Part shown: positions 45,408 through 54,497 of the stretch, one piece after another
How positions within the stretch are numbered: the stretch's first letter is position 1
Layout of the letters: every line of letters begins with the position of its first letter
Assembly: GCF_004340205.1 (NCBI RefSeq)
Contig: NZ_SLWB01000004.1
Location: 1 to 64,000, forward strand
Reading direction: 5' to 3'
Length of the DNA: 64,000 nt
Origin: Acetobacteroides hydrogenigenes
GTDB lineage: Bacteria; Bacteroidota; Bacteroidia; Bacteroidales; ZOR0009
The notes under the pieces: model-generated
Told to the model about the DNA's origin: nothing
The model's database searches: none
The model's input: the letters and a program-made list of their open reading frames with translations, nothing else
Program-made: the position numbers and the translations under genes

Positions 45408-45436
45408 AGCAACCCTACCATGTTAGGGTTGCTTTT
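45408..45436 (+). terminator. Terminator/attenuator after lemA
   Basis: Hairpin AGCAACCCTA...TAGGGTTGCT followed by TTTT, 14 nt after lemA. It covers the upstream in-frame ATG at 45420, which argues that the next gene starts at 45450. Confidence 0.8.
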
Positions 45437-45449
45437 CAACTATTTTACG

Positions 45450-45899
45450 ATGAAAAGCCAGCTGCTATTCAGCGAAAAAGATCAAGAGGCCATTGTTAAC
45501 GCCATTAAGGAAGCAGAGCTAAACACCTCTGGTGAAATTCGGGTTCATATAGAAGCACACTGCAAGGAAAAAAACGTGCTCGATAGAGCTGCAAACGTAT
45601 TTGCTGAGCTTGGAATGCACCAAACAGATCTCCGAAACGGAGTGCTCTTCTACCTTGCCACTGCCGATCGCAAGTTTGCCATTATTGGCGATGCAGGAAT
45701 CAACAAAAGAGTTCCTACTAATTTTTGGGAGTGCATTAAAAATACGATGGCGAACAAGTTTAAGGAAGGGCTATTTACCGAAGGCCTTACGGAAGGCTTA
45801 CTCCTAGCGGGAGAACAGCTAAAGAAGCACTTCCCTAGAGCAACCGACGATGTTAACGAGCTTTCCGATGAAATTTCCTTTGGCGATTCAAAGGAATAG
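45450..45899 (+). CDS. TPM domain protein without signal peptide
   Basis: A 149-residue protein from ATG 45450 (MKSQLLFSEKDQEAI) with a single TPM (thylakoid-phosphatase-like) domain: NTSGEIRVHIEAHC, GVLFYLATADRKFAIIGDAGI, LTEGLLLAGEQLKKHFP. The earlier in-frame ATG at 45420 lies inside the lemA terminator and is rejected. No signal peptide or membrane helix is visible. It is the second gene of a lemA-TPM-TPM cluster. Biochemical role is unknown. Confidence 0.87.
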   Translation: MKSQLLFSEKDQEAIVNAIKEAELNTSGEIRVHIEAHCKEKNVLDRAANVFAELGMHQTDLRNGVLFYLATADRKFAIIGDAGINKRVPTNFWECIKNTMANKFKEGLFTEGLTEGLLLAGEQLKKHFPRATDDVNELSDEISFGDSKE

Positions 45900-45918
45900 C
45901 CACCCAAATTTAAACAAC

Positions 45919-46743
45919 ATGAAACTACTATACACGCTGCTATTCGTTTTGGCATCTGCGCTTGCATCGTTTGGGCAAAATCTACCCGAAAGGCCAAATC
46001 CGCCCCAAATGGTAAACGACTTTGCCAACTTGCTCACCCCTCAAGAACAGCAGCAGCTGGAAACGAAGCTCAGAGCATACAACGACTCAACTTCTACTCA
46101 AATAGCCATTGTAACCGTGCCCACACTGGATGGTTACGACATCAGCGAGTACGCGTTTGCGCTAGGACGCAAGTGGGGAATCGGGCAAAAAGGCAAGAAT
46201 AACGGCCTCTTAATCCTTATTAAACCTAGAGTTGGCAGCGAAAAAGGGAAAGTCTTTATCGCTACCGGCTACGGAATGGAAGGTGCCATTCCCGATGCCC
46301 GAAGCAATAGGCTTACCGATGAGGTACTGATTCCTGCTTTTAGAAGAAATCAGTACTACCAGGGATTGGATGAGGCCACAACCGCCATCATTCAGATGGC
46401 CAAGGGCGAGTATAAGGCCGATAGGAAAGGCGCGGGAAAAGAAGTATCGCCGCTGTCATCCGTACTCGTATTCATTATAATAGCGATAGTGTTTGGCATT
46501 GTTGCTGCGGCTAGTCGAGCCCGAAGAAATGCAAGCTCGGTTTACACCTCTGCAGGACACCATACTAGCAGCCTTCCTTGGTGGCTTCTTCTAATGGGCA
46601 TGGGCAGTAGTTTCGGAGGAGGACATCGTAGTTCGGGCGGATGGAGCGACTTTAGCGGAGGCGGAGGCTTTGGCGGAGGAAGCGACTTCGGCGGCTTTGG
46701 CGGCGGAGACTTCGGCGGCGGCGGCGCTGGTGGAGACTGGTAG
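45919..46743 (+). CDS. TPM domain protein, membrane-anchored, Gly-rich C-terminus (YgcG-like)
   Basis: A 274-residue exported protein from ATG 45919 (MKLLYTLLFVLASALASFGQ, a signal peptide). An earlier in-frame ATG at 45850 lies inside the preceding gene. The TPM domain runs from about 30 to 165 (VNDFANLLTPQEQQQLETKL, VFIATGYGMEGAIPDARS). A transmembrane helix near 190 (VLVFIIIAIVFGIVAA) and a long Gly/Ser/Phe/Asp repeat tail follow. This layout is standard for the third gene in lemA clusters. Hairpin array C follows. Confidence 0.9.
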   Translation: MKLLYTLLFVLASALASFGQNLPERPNPPQMVNDFANLLTPQEQQQLETKLRAYNDSTSTQIAIVTVPTLDGYDISEYAFALGRKWGIGQKGKNNGLLILIKPRVGSEKGKVFIATGYGMEGAIPDARSNRLTDEVLIPAFRRNQYYQGLDEATTAIIQMAKGEYKADRKGAGKEVSPLSSVLVFIIIAIVFGIVAAASRARRNASSVYTSAGHHTSSLPWWLLLMGMGSSFGGGHRSSGGWSDFSGGGGFGGGSDFGGFGGGDFGGGGAGGDW

Positions 46744-46786
46744 CAAACGCTAATCGCACAAGTAAATTTACAGACCGAAAATACAC

Positions 46787-47032
46787 GTCCGCTGCTAACG
46801 GAAATCCATTACAACGATGAAATGGATTTCCGCTGGCAGCGGATTGTTATTTCAACGATGGAATAAGCTTCCGCTATCAGCGGAATGGCATTTCAACGAA
46901 GAAACGAGCTTCCGCCAGCTGCGGAATGGCATTACAACGATGAAACGGACTTCCGCCACTAGCGGAATGGCATTTCATCGTTGTAACAGGTTTCCGCCAC
47001 CAGCGGATTTCTATTTCATCGTTGTAACAAAT
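46787..47032. repeat. Hairpin array C: six units, exact 41-nt period
   Basis: TCCG occurs at 46788, 46829, 46870, 46911, 46952 and 46993, each 41 nt apart. Each unit has a GC-rich dyad TCCGCT-nnn-AGCGGA (the bases at the loop vary between units) and, about 20.5 nt later, an AT-rich dyad like CATTTC-AACGAT-GAAATG. Stem bases of the second dyad change together (ATCCATT/AATGGAT, TTATTTC/GGAATAA). In the last two units its loop reads CATCGTTG, the reverse complement of CAACGATG in the earlier ones. The array lies between converging genes. Confidence 0.9.
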
Positions 47033-47098
47033 ATTTGTCCGGCACATACAGGAGCCCAAAGCACTTCATCCTAAAAATCATAGCGATTGCTTCCCAAA

Positions 47099-47132
47099 AA
47101 CAAAGGCTGCCCTATTGGAGCAGCCCTTTGTA
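47099..47132 (-). terminator. Terminator of the zinc-ribbon operon
   Basis: Minus-strand hairpin AAAGGGCTGC...GCAGCCTTTG followed by TTTTT, 19 nt after the stop of the zinc-ribbon gene. A-rich sequence on the other side would let it serve the plus strand as well. Confidence 0.75.
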
Positions 47133-47150
47133 TGTATGCTTTGAATTGAG

Positions 47151-47924
47151 CTATTCGATTTCCTCGCCCGATAGGGAAGTATCTACAAGAATACGCCCGC
47201 AGTACTCGCAAACAATAACCTTTTTGCTGAGCTTAATGTCGAGTTGGCGCTGTGGTGGAATACGGTTGAAGCAACCACCACAAGCATCGCGTTTAACGGT
47301 TGCAACAGCCAACCCGTTACGAGCATTCGAACGAATACGCTTGTATGCGTAAAGAAGACGAGGCTCTATAAGATGCTGAAGCTGCTCCGAACGCTCACGA
47401 AGGTCATTTTCCTCCTTTTGGGTTTCAGATGTAATTTCATCGAGTTCGCGACGCTTATTTTCCAAATCAATAGCGCGCTCCTGCATGTGAGTTTTGGCAT
47501 CCTCAATAAGACGACGCTTATCCTTCACCTGCATAGTAAATTCACGAATACGCTTTTCGGCAAGCTCTATTTCGAGCGTTTGAAATTCAATTTCCTTTGC
47601 TAAGGATTCGAACTCGCGGTTGTTACGAACGTTGTTTTGCTGCTCGCTGTACTTTGCGATTAATCCTTTTGAGGTTTCAATGTCTGATTTTTTCTTGGCA
47701 ATCTGACTTTCAAGGTTCAAAATTTCGGTTTCGAGGTTTCTAACACGAGTATCTAAACCTTCGATTTCATCTTCGAGGTCTTGAACTTCAAGAGGAAGTT
47801 CGCCTCTAAGTGTTATGATTTTGTCAATTTCAGAATCTACAACCTGAAGCTCATAAAGCGTTCTGAGTCTTTCCTCTACCGAAAGCTCGTTAGCATCTTG
47901 GGCTTTGCTTTTTTCTGTTGCCAT
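47151..47924 (-). CDS. Coiled-coil protein with C4-type zinc ribbon
   Basis: A 257-residue cytoplasmic protein: a long coiled coil (residues about 20-200, rich in Glu/Lys/Leu/Ile) and a C-terminal zinc ribbon with CGGC and CEYC pairs (DACGGCFNRIPPQ, VIVCEYCGRILV). This is the DUF164/CdsZ-like family, proposed elsewhere to act on nucleic acids or translation; the exact role here is unknown. Its start is 2 nt after the Nif3-like gene stop. Confidence 0.87.
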   Translation of the reverse strand: MATEKSKAQDANELSVEERLRTLYELQVVDSEIDKIITLRGELPLEVQDLEDEIEGLDTRVRNLETEILNLESQIAKKKSDIETSKGLIAKYSEQQNNVRNNREFESLAKEIEFQTLEIELAEKRIREFTMQVKDKRRLIEDAKTHMQERAIDLENKRRELDEITSETQKEENDLRERSEQLQHLIEPRLLYAYKRIRSNARNGLAVATVKRDACGGCFNRIPPQRQLDIKLSKKVIVCEYCGRILVDTSLSGEEIE

Positions 47925-47926
47925 AT

Positions 47927-49027
47927 TCAGCGATATAAGTAATTTACTGGGTTATCAACTTGTTCGGTCTTGTAAACCGCGAAATTAGCTATTTTTTCTC
48001 TAATAAAATCATAAAAAATACCAATAGCAAATTGCTCTGTTTCAAAATGACCAGCATCAACGAGCAGAAGCTTTTCCTGATAGTCGAGAAAGGCGTGGTA
48101 CTTCACATCACCTGTTACAAGAACATCTGCACCTTTGGCAACAGCTACACCAGCCAACGAGGCCCCGCTTCCACCGCATACGGCCACTTTTTTTACGTGC
48201 GACTTATTGGGATTAGAGTAGCGAAGCACCGAGCATCCTAGCTTTTCCTTAACCAGCTCCAGAAAGGCTGAAGCCGCAATAGGCTCTTCAAGCTCGCCAA
48301 CCATTCCTATTCCGATCTTGTTGTAGTCGTTCTCTAGGGGAACAATGTCGTAGGCAACCTCCTCGTAGGGATGAGCATCTACCATTGCCCCAACAACGCC
48401 ATTAACAAAGATTCGAGGACAAACTACCTCAACTCGAACTTCTGGTTCGAAGTGCAGTTCCCCTATTTTCCCTACGAACGGATTTGCCCCTTCGGATGCT
48501 CTAAACGACCCCTTCCCCTCAGAGTTAAAGCTACAGCAATCGTAGCTACCAATGCCTCCTGCTCCTGCAGCAAACATTGCATCGCGAACGTCCTGCGCTT
48601 GTTGTTGGGGGACAAAGGTTACGATCTTTACCAGCTGTCCCTTTAGCGGACTAAGCACCTGACGATTTTGAAGTCCCAAAATGTCGCATAGCTTATCGTT
48701 TATGCCTCTGGGAACGCTATCGAGGTTGGTGTGCGCCGCGTAAAGCGCAATGTTATGCTGAATAGCCTTGAGCACGATACGCTCAACCGTACTGCGCCCC
48801 GTTATGCTCTTAAGTCCTGAAAAAATAACCGGATGGTGCGAGATAATAAGGTTAGCCCCTAGTGCTATAGCTTCGTCTACCACCTTTTCGGTGACATCGA
48901 AGCAAAGAAGAATGCCAGACACCTCCATAGAAGGCGATCCAACGCTTAACCCCGAGTTGTCGTACCCCTCCTGATAGCCAACAGGGGCTAGCTGCTCTAC
49001 AATTTTGGCAACATCTTTTACGGTCAT
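47927..49027 (-). CDS. Nif3-like dinuclear metal-centre protein (DUF34)
   Basis: A 366-residue protein of the NIF3/YbgI family, often labelled GTP cyclohydrolase I type 2-like. Metal-binding motifs: LIISHHPVIFSGLKSI near residue 60 and DAGHFETEQFA near 325. It carries the inserted middle domain (about 125-230) seen in longer members (KIVTFVPQQQAQDVRDAMF). It is translated with the zinc-ribbon gene that follows 2 nt later; the pairing recurs widely. Substrate is unknown. Confidence 0.92.
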   Translation of the reverse strand: MTVKDVAKIVEQLAPVGYQEGYDNSGLSVGSPSMEVSGILLCFDVTEKVVDEAIALGANLIISHHPVIFSGLKSITGRSTVERIVLKAIQHNIALYAAHTNLDSVPRGINDKLCDILGLQNRQVLSPLKGQLVKIVTFVPQQQAQDVRDAMFAAGAGGIGSYDCCSFNSEGKGSFRASEGANPFVGKIGELHFEPEVRVEVVCPRIFVNGVVGAMVDAHPYEEVAYDIVPLENDYNKIGIGMVGELEEPIAASAFLELVKEKLGCSVLRYSNPNKSHVKKVAVCGGSGASLAGVAVAKGADVLVTGDVKYHAFLDYQEKLLLVDAGHFETEQFAIGIFYDFIREKIANFAVYKTEQVDNPVNYLYR

Positions 49028-49107
49028 CTAATAATGATATTAAAGAAGCAACAATACAACAAGGCATTCCTAACGTAAGGAGTGCACAAATCAATAAGCT
49101 GCTAATA

Positions 49108-49446
49108 CTACGGAAGGCGGCTGCTAACCTCTAGCAGCATTTCCTTGATTTTTGTAAGACGATCGACCACTTCGAAGCTGCGATCTTCGCCCTCCTTGTT
49201 ATCCTTAAGCCGTTTTTGAGCCCCTTCGAGGGTCATCCCTTTTTCCTTTACCAAATGGTAGATAAGCTTTAGGTTCTCAATATCCTTTACTGTAAAAAGC
49301 CTATTTCCCTTCTTATTCTTCTGAGGTTTAATAATAGGGAAATGCTTCTCCCAAAAACGAATAAGCGAAGGATTAACCCCTAGCATCTCGGATACTTCCC
49401 CGATGCTGTAGAACAGCTTCTCAACTTTTTTTTCCTTGTAAGGCAT
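49108..49446 (-). CDS. MerR-family small transcriptional regulator
   Basis: A 112-residue protein with a MerR-type winged helix: YSIGEVSEMLGVNPSLIRFWEKHFP, then GNRLFTVKDIENLKLIYHLVKEKG. It lacks a C-terminal effector domain, so it may sense nothing or work through a partner. This short form is common in Bacteroidota beside M23 peptidases. It lies 10 nt after the M23 gene. Confidence 0.9.
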   Translation of the reverse strand: MPYKEKKVEKLFYSIGEVSEMLGVNPSLIRFWEKHFPIIKPQKNKKGNRLFTVKDIENLKLIYHLVKEKGMTLEGAQKRLKDNKEGEDRSFEVVDRLTKIKEMLLEVSSRLP

Positions 49447-49456
49447 AGCGTATAAT

Positions 49457-50428
49457 TTAGTCTAAACTCTGCCCACTCTGGCTTACCTTTTGGATAAGCT
49501 TGTGGTAATCGGAAGGACTAATATCGGCAAAAAAGAAATGCACTGGATTAACTGGACGATTATTTTTTAAAACTTCGTAGTGAAGATGAGGTGCAACGCT
49601 CATGCCGGAGCTGCCAACAGAGCCAATTGTCATCCCTTTTTTAACTCGCTGCCCATTTCGAACTCCTATTTTTCCTAAGTGCGCGTAAAAAGTGCTGTAC
49701 CCGTTGGTATGGTTTATCAATACAGAATTTCCACTCGAACGACGGCTGTCGGTTTTCGCCACTACCCCATCGGCAGCCGCCAGAACTGGCGATCCTGCTG
49801 GTGCCGTAAAATCGACACCATTATGCGGCTTTAATGTTTTGTAAAAAGGGTGTATGCGAACCCCCATAGGTGCGGCAAGCTGGCGTATATCCTTCTGCTC
49901 AAGCGGAATTATAGAAGGAATAAGCCTAATGGAGTCACCTTTTGCTCTCGATATTACATCAATTCGCTTTAGAAGAGCTAGATTTATTGGTACCTGTTTT
50001 GCAGCGACCGATTCCAATACGGTCTGACTCTGCTCTATCAGCTCGTTATTATTCTTGCTTTCTATTTCCTCTATCCTTAAGGCATAGTTTCCCCCGGCCA
50101 AGAATACGCTATCCTTGTAGGGTTCAGCCTCAAAGATCACCCGATAGATATTTTGGTCGCGAGTTTGCAAATCGCCAACAACCTCCTGCAACCTATCAAA
50201 ACGCTTGTCGAGTTCGCGATACTGCTTGGCGAGCAGCTTATTTTCGTGCTTTAGCTTCTTCTCTACTGGCGTATCAAAGAAAAACGAGTAGATAGTATAG
50301 TAGATGGTAGATATTACTGCTGCCGTAATTAGAATCGCCGCAGCACGAATAATCCGCTTCTTGAGCGTTGGCCCCACCTTTTGGTAGCTCAACGACTCGG
50401 GGTTGAATAGGTATTTGTGCTTGCTCAT
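49457..50428 (-). CDS. M23 family metallopeptidase, membrane-anchored (second of two)
   Basis: Cell-wall endopeptidase, 323 residues. An N-terminal cytoplasmic part and membrane helix (about 30-50) precede a coiled coil (about 58-95) and the LytM domain (about 200-305), with HNGVDFTAP and HLHYEV as zinc-binding motifs. It is paralogous to the gene upstream (both start with K-Y/x-FNPE and share the FFDTP segment after the helix). It overlaps that gene by 4 nt. It probably cleaves peptidoglycan cross-links in morphogenesis or division. Confidence 0.92.
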   Translation of the reverse strand: MSKHKYLFNPESLSYQKVGPTLKKRIIRAAAILITAAVISTIYYTIYSFFFDTPVEKKLKHENKLLAKQYRELDKRFDRLQEVVGDLQTRDQNIYRVIFEAEPYKDSVFLAGGNYALRIEEIESKNNNELIEQSQTVLESVAAKQVPINLALLKRIDVISRAKGDSIRLIPSIIPLEQKDIRQLAAPMGVRIHPFYKTLKPHNGVDFTAPAGSPVLAAADGVVAKTDSRRSSGNSVLINHTNGYSTFYAHLGKIGVRNGQRVKKGMTIGSVGSSGMSVAPHLHYEVLKNNRPVNPVHFFFADISPSDYHKLIQKVSQSGQSLD

Positions 50429-51429
50429 CTTCTTCTTCTCTTTTTCGATTTAGAAAGATCCGTCCCTTTACTCTTCGTTTGAGGAGCATTGTCGATTATG
50501 CTTTCATACTCGTCCAACTCCATGTCACGGCTCAAGTAGTTTACAGGATTTACAGGTCGCCCACGCACAATAACCTCATAGTGGAGGTGCGATCCTGTAG
50601 ACTTTCCGGTGCTTCCCATCAGTCCAATTTTCTCGCCACGCTTTACCCTTTGACCAGGTACAACCAATACTTTTGTGAGGTGTGCATAGCGCGTATGGTA
50701 TCCAAATCCGTGGCTGATAAGTATCTGATTGCCGTAACCTCTAAACGAATATTCGGTTAAATCAACAACCCCATCACCGGTAGCGTATATTGGGGTGCCC
50801 TGCGGACCAGAGATGTCGATTCCTTCGTGGTAGGCCCATCTACGGTATACAGGGTCAATACGGCCACCGAAGTTTTCCATCAACCTAAGCCTTCCCTTAA
50901 GCGCAACCGGGTTGATGGCCGGTACGCAAAGCATCATTTTTTCCTTGCTCTTGGCCAGCACGGCAACCTGATCGAACGATTTGGACTGTAGGTAAACCTT
51001 GCGGGTGAGCATATCCAATTTTTCGGATGCCCCTATAAGGATGTCGGAGTTTTCGTAACCAGAAAGTTTTTCGTACTTCTCCGAAGAGGCAGAACCGGCC
51101 TCTCGAACCTGTTCGGGAATTATGTCCAACTCAAAGATGGAGCGGTAAACGGTATTATCGCGCTCCTGCAAATCAGTTAGAATTCGGTCTGTTTCATCGA
51201 ACCGCTTATTGAGCAACTCGTACTTAACCCGAAGTTCAGCGTTCTGACGGCGTAGGTTGTGCGACTTAGGCGTATCAAAGAAAAGCCCATATATCACCAT
51301 AAAAACCGAAGCAATGGCAAATCCCACCAGAAAAGTAACGAGACCTTTGGCAAAACGAGTTTTTAAAGGAATGGCTACGATATCGAATGTAAGCGTTTCG
51401 GGATTGAATCGATATTGTATTTTGGCCAT
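50425..51429 (-). CDS. M23 family metallopeptidase, membrane-anchored (first of two)
   Basis: A 334-residue paralog of its downstream neighbour with the same order: short cytoplasmic start (YRFNPETLTFD), membrane helix (about 30-50), coiled coil, and LytM domain (about 195-295) with HEGIDISGP and HLHYEV motifs. A basic C-terminal tail (KSKKRRRR) follows. It overlaps the next gene by 4 nt and leads the operon M23-M23-merR, divergent from alaS. Confidence 0.92.
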   Translation of the reverse strand: MAKIQYRFNPETLTFDIVAIPLKTRFAKGLVTFLVGFAIASVFMVIYGLFFDTPKSHNLRRQNAELRVKYELLNKRFDETDRILTDLQERDNTVYRSIFELDIIPEQVREAGSASSEKYEKLSGYENSDILIGASEKLDMLTRKVYLQSKSFDQVAVLAKSKEKMMLCVPAINPVALKGRLRLMENFGGRIDPVYRRWAYHEGIDISGPQGTPIYATGDGVVDLTEYSFRGYGNQILISHGFGYHTRYAHLTKVLVVPGQRVKRGEKIGLMGSTGKSTGSHLHYEVIVRGRPVNPVNYLSRDMELDEYESIIDNAPQTKSKGTDLSKSKKRRRR

Positions 51430-51668
51430 TACACCTTGGTTTGATTTGTGAACAAATTGGTTGGATGGGCGACAAATCTAACGGAAATAAACTAATTTTA
51501 CAACCTCGTATTTAGTCCATCGGCCGCGAGTGTGCCGTGTTTAAAGCACCATACATCCAGCAGTCTGCTGCTGATTTTGTAGCTACTACACGAAACGGTA
51601 TCTTGCAGGAATCTGAGGACATTTCTGCTTTTCGAAATTAAGTAAAATTGAAATAAAGTCGGTTCTGT

Positions 51669-54287
51669 ATGAATTCGAATGAGATTAGGAAAACATTCTT
51701 TGATTTCTTCCGCTCGAAGCAGCACGAGATTGTGCCTTCGGCTCCCATGGTCGTAAAAAACGACCCTACGCTGATGTTTACCAACGCTGGTATGAACCAG
51801 TTTAAGGACATCTTTTTGGGCAACCAACCCGCCAAGTTTCCCCGTGTTGCCGACTCGCAGAAGTGCCTGCGCGTATCGGGTAAGCACAACGACCTCGAAG
51901 AGGTAGGCCACGATACCTACCACCACACCATGTTCGAGATGCTGGGCAACTGGTCGTTTGGTGACTACTTTAAGGAGGAAGCCATCGCTTGGGCTTGGGA
52001 GCTGCTAACCGACGTGTACAAGCTACCTAAGGATCGTCTCTACGCCTCGTACTTTGGCGGTAGCAAGGACGATAATATGGAGGCCGACCTAGAGGCTTTC
52101 GAAATATGGAAGAAGTACCTTCCGGAAGCACAAATCCTACCCGGTTCTAAGAAGGACAACTTCTGGGAAATGGGCGAAACTGGTCCATGCGGCCCTTGTT
52201 CTGAAATTCATATCGATCTACGAGATGACGACGAGCGTGCTAAAGTAGCAGGTCGTGATCTTGTTAATAAGGATAATCCTCTTGTAATTGAAATATGGAA
52301 TAACGTATTCATGCAGTTCAACCGCAAGGCAAACGGCGACCTAGAGCTGCTACCTGCCAAGCACGTTGACACCGGCATGGGATTCGAGCGCCTCTGCATG
52401 GCCCTACAAGGCAAGAAGAGCAACTACGATACCGACGTATTCCAACCAATGATTACGAAGCTTGCCGAAATGTCGGGTAAGAAGTACGGTGAGAACAAGG
52501 AGGCCGATATCGCCATGCGCGTTATTGCCGACCACCTTCGTGCCATCGCCTTCTCGATTGCAGACGGTCAGCTGCCATCGAACGTTAAGGCAGGATACGT
52601 TATTCGCCGAATCCTTCGCCGTGCCGTTCGCTACGGGTACACGTTCCTTGGCTTCAACGAGCCATTCATCAACAAGCTTATTCCAACTCTTGTTGGACAG
52701 ATGGGCGAGCAGTTCCCTGAGCTTAAATCGCAACAGGTGCTCATCGAAAAGGTGATTACCGAAGAGGAGGCTGCATTCCTTCGCACCCTCGAAACGGGCA
52801 TTCGTCACCTAGATTCGATCATCGAAAAAGCAAAAGCCGAAGGAAAGAACGAAATCGACGGTAAAACCGCCTTCGTACTTAACGACACCTTTGGTTTCCC
52901 ATACGACCTTACCGAACTGATTGCCCGCGAAAAGGGATTCACCGTTGATAAGGTGGGTTTTGAAAAAGAACTAGAGGAGCAAAAGAACCGTTCGCGCAAC
53001 GCAGCAGCCGTTGAAACCGACGACTGGGTGGAGCTACGCAAGTTCGACACCGAAGAGTTTATCGGTTACGACCATAGCAGCGCCGATGTGGTAATTGCCC
53101 GCTACCGTGCCGTTAAGAGCAAGAATAAAACTCAGTACCAGCTGGTGTTCGACCGCACCCCATTCTACGGCGAGAGCGGTGGACAGGTGGGCGACTCGGG
53201 CTACATCGAGTCGGAAAGCGAGCGAATCAACATCATCGACACCGTTAAGGAGAATAACCTTATCGTACATATCACCGATAAGCTTCCACAGGATGCATCG
53301 GCCAATTTCCATGCGGTAGTAAACGAGGAGGCTCGCACAGCCACCGCCAACAACCACTCGGCAACCCACCTACTCCACTTTGCGCTTCGTCAGGTGCTAG
53401 GCACACACGTTGAGCAAAAGGGATCGTTGGTTCGCCCTGATGGATTACGCTTCGACTTTGCCCACTTCCAGAAGGTAACCGACGAGGAGATTAAGCAGGT
53501 TGAGCGCATCGTAAACGAGCTTATCCGCAAGAATACCCCGCTAAACGAACGTCGCGAAGCCCCAATCGAAGAGGCTCAAAAGATGGGCGCCATGGCGCTA
53601 TTCGGCGAGAAGTATGGCGATAAGGTTCGCGTTATCCAGTTTGGCGAGTCGGTTGAGCTTTGCGGTGGAACCCACGTACCAGCAACCGGTCAAATTGGAA
53701 TCATCAAGATAACCTCCGAAAGCGCCATTGCAGCAGGTGTTCGCCGTATTGAGGCGGTTACCGCAAAGGGTGCAGAGGAGCTAATCTACGGTCAGGAAGA
53801 ATCATTAAAAGAGGTAAAAGCACTGCTCAACAACCCAGCCAACCTATCAGCAGGACTAAAGAAGCTGATCGATGAGGCGGCAGAGCTCCGCAAAACCATC
53901 GATGCGCTGATGCGCGAAAAGGTGGTGGCGCTAAAGGGCGAACTGAAGGCTAAGATTACCGAGGTAAACGGCGTTAAAGTGCTTGCCGAAGAGGTTGCCC
54001 TTAGTCCAGATGCCATTAAGGACCTTGCCTTCCAGCTAAAGGGCGAGCATGCCGATCTGCTTATAGTAATAGGTGCAGTGAACGACGGCAAGCCAAGCCT
54101 TACCGTTGCAGCCGGCGATGCCCTTATCAAGGATAAGGGGGTAAATGCCGGACAGATTATCCGCGAGGCTGCCAAAGAGATCCAAGGTGGCGGCGGCGGT
54201 CAGCCATTCTTTGCCCAAGCCGGCGGAAAGAACGCCCAGGGCATAGCAAAGGCCATTGCTAAAGCCGTAGAGCTAGGAACGAAATAA
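51669..54287 (+). CDS. alaS: Alanine--tRNA ligase
   Basis: Class II aminoacyl-tRNA synthetase, 872 residues, full length. The catalytic part begins with [20 protein letters not shown], and the motif 2 region follows. The editing domain has the [11 protein letters not shown] (HxxxH) and [13 protein letters not shown] zinc/editing motifs. The C-terminal C-Ala domain ends with [14 protein letters not shown]. It is divergent from the M23 operon and ends before a cluster of palindromes and array D. Confidence 0.98.
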   Translation: MNSNEIRKTFFDFFRSKQHEIVPSAPMVVKNDPTLMFTNAGMNQFKDIFLGNQPAKFPRVADSQKCLRVSGKHNDLEEVGHDTYHHTMFEMLGNWSFGDYFKEEAIAWAWELLTDVYKLPKDRLYASYFGGSKDDNMEADLEAFEIWKKYLPEAQILPGSKKDNFWEMGETGPCGPCSEIHIDLRDDDERAKVAGRDLVNKDNPLVIEIWNNVFMQFNRKANGDLELLPAKHVDTGMGFERLCMALQGKKSNYDTDVFQPMITKLAEMSGKKYGENKEADIAMRVIADHLRAIAFSIADGQLPSNVKAGYVIRRILRRAVRYGYTFLGFNEPFINKLIPTLVGQMGEQFPELKSQQVLIEKVITEEEAAFLRTLETGIRHLDSIIEKAKAEGKNEIDGKTAFVLNDTFGFPYDLTELIAREKGFTVDKVGFEKELEEQKNRSRNAAAVETDDWVELRKFDTEEFIGYDHSSADVVIARYRAVKSKNKTQYQLVFDRTPFYGESGGQVGDSGYIESESERINIIDTVKENNLIVHITDKLPQDASANFHAVVNEEARTATANNHSATHLLHFALRQVLGTHVEQKGSLVRPDGLRFDFAHFQKVTDEEIKQVERIVNELIRKNTPLNERREAPIEEAQKMGAMALFGEKYGDKVRVIQFGESVELCGGTHVPATGQIGIIKITSESAIAAGVRRIEAVTAKGAEELIYGQEESLKEVKALLNNPANLSAGLKKLIDEAAELRKTIDALMREKVVALKGELKAKITEVNGVKVLAEEVALSPDAIKDLAFQLKGEHADLLIVIGAVNDGKPSLTVAAGDALIKDKGVNAGQIIREAAKEIQGGGGGQPFFAQAGGKNAQGIAKAIAKAVELGTK

Positions 54288-54309
54288 TTGTTAGACGTTA
54301 GAAACAACG

Positions 54310-54347
54310 TTATTGTAGGGGCGAAAAATTTTTCGCCCCTACAATAA
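54310..54347. repeat. Perfect 38-nt palindrome with GTAGGGGCGAA arms
   Basis: Both arms are 19 nt and perfectly complementary around the centre AAAAATTTTT. A second shorter palindrome of the same family (GGGGCGAATAATTATTCGCCCC) is at 54404-54425. The GTAGGGGCGAA text is widespread between genes in many bacteria, as I recall, so I take both as dispersed palindromic repeats. Confidence 0.75.
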
Positions 54348-54349
54348 TA

Positions 54350-54385
54350 AAATCCCGCCCCCAGTGATGGAGGCGGGATTTTTTG
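54350..54385 (+). terminator. Terminator after alaS
   Basis: Hairpin AATCCCGCC...GGCGGGATT followed by TTTT, preceded by an A-run, about 65 nt after the alaS stop, between two palindromic repeats. Confidence 0.8.
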
Positions 54386-54403
54386 TACCCATTTGTTCCC
54401 GTT

Positions 54404-54425
54404 GGGGCGAATAATTATTCGCCCC
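54404..54425. repeat. Palindromic repeat, GGGGCGAA family
   Basis: Perfect 11-bp-arm dyad related to the palindrome at 54310-54347, with TAATTA-type centre instead of a long A/T run. Confidence 0.65.
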
Positions 54426-54497
54426 TACATCGTTCGCCACCACAACGTCCGCCCCAACATTTTATGCATTCCCAAAATATTCAGAATCGAATTTCGC

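Noticed and set aside
45420-45449. Earlier start of the first TPM-domain gene
   Set aside because: The ATG is inside the lemA terminator hairpin.
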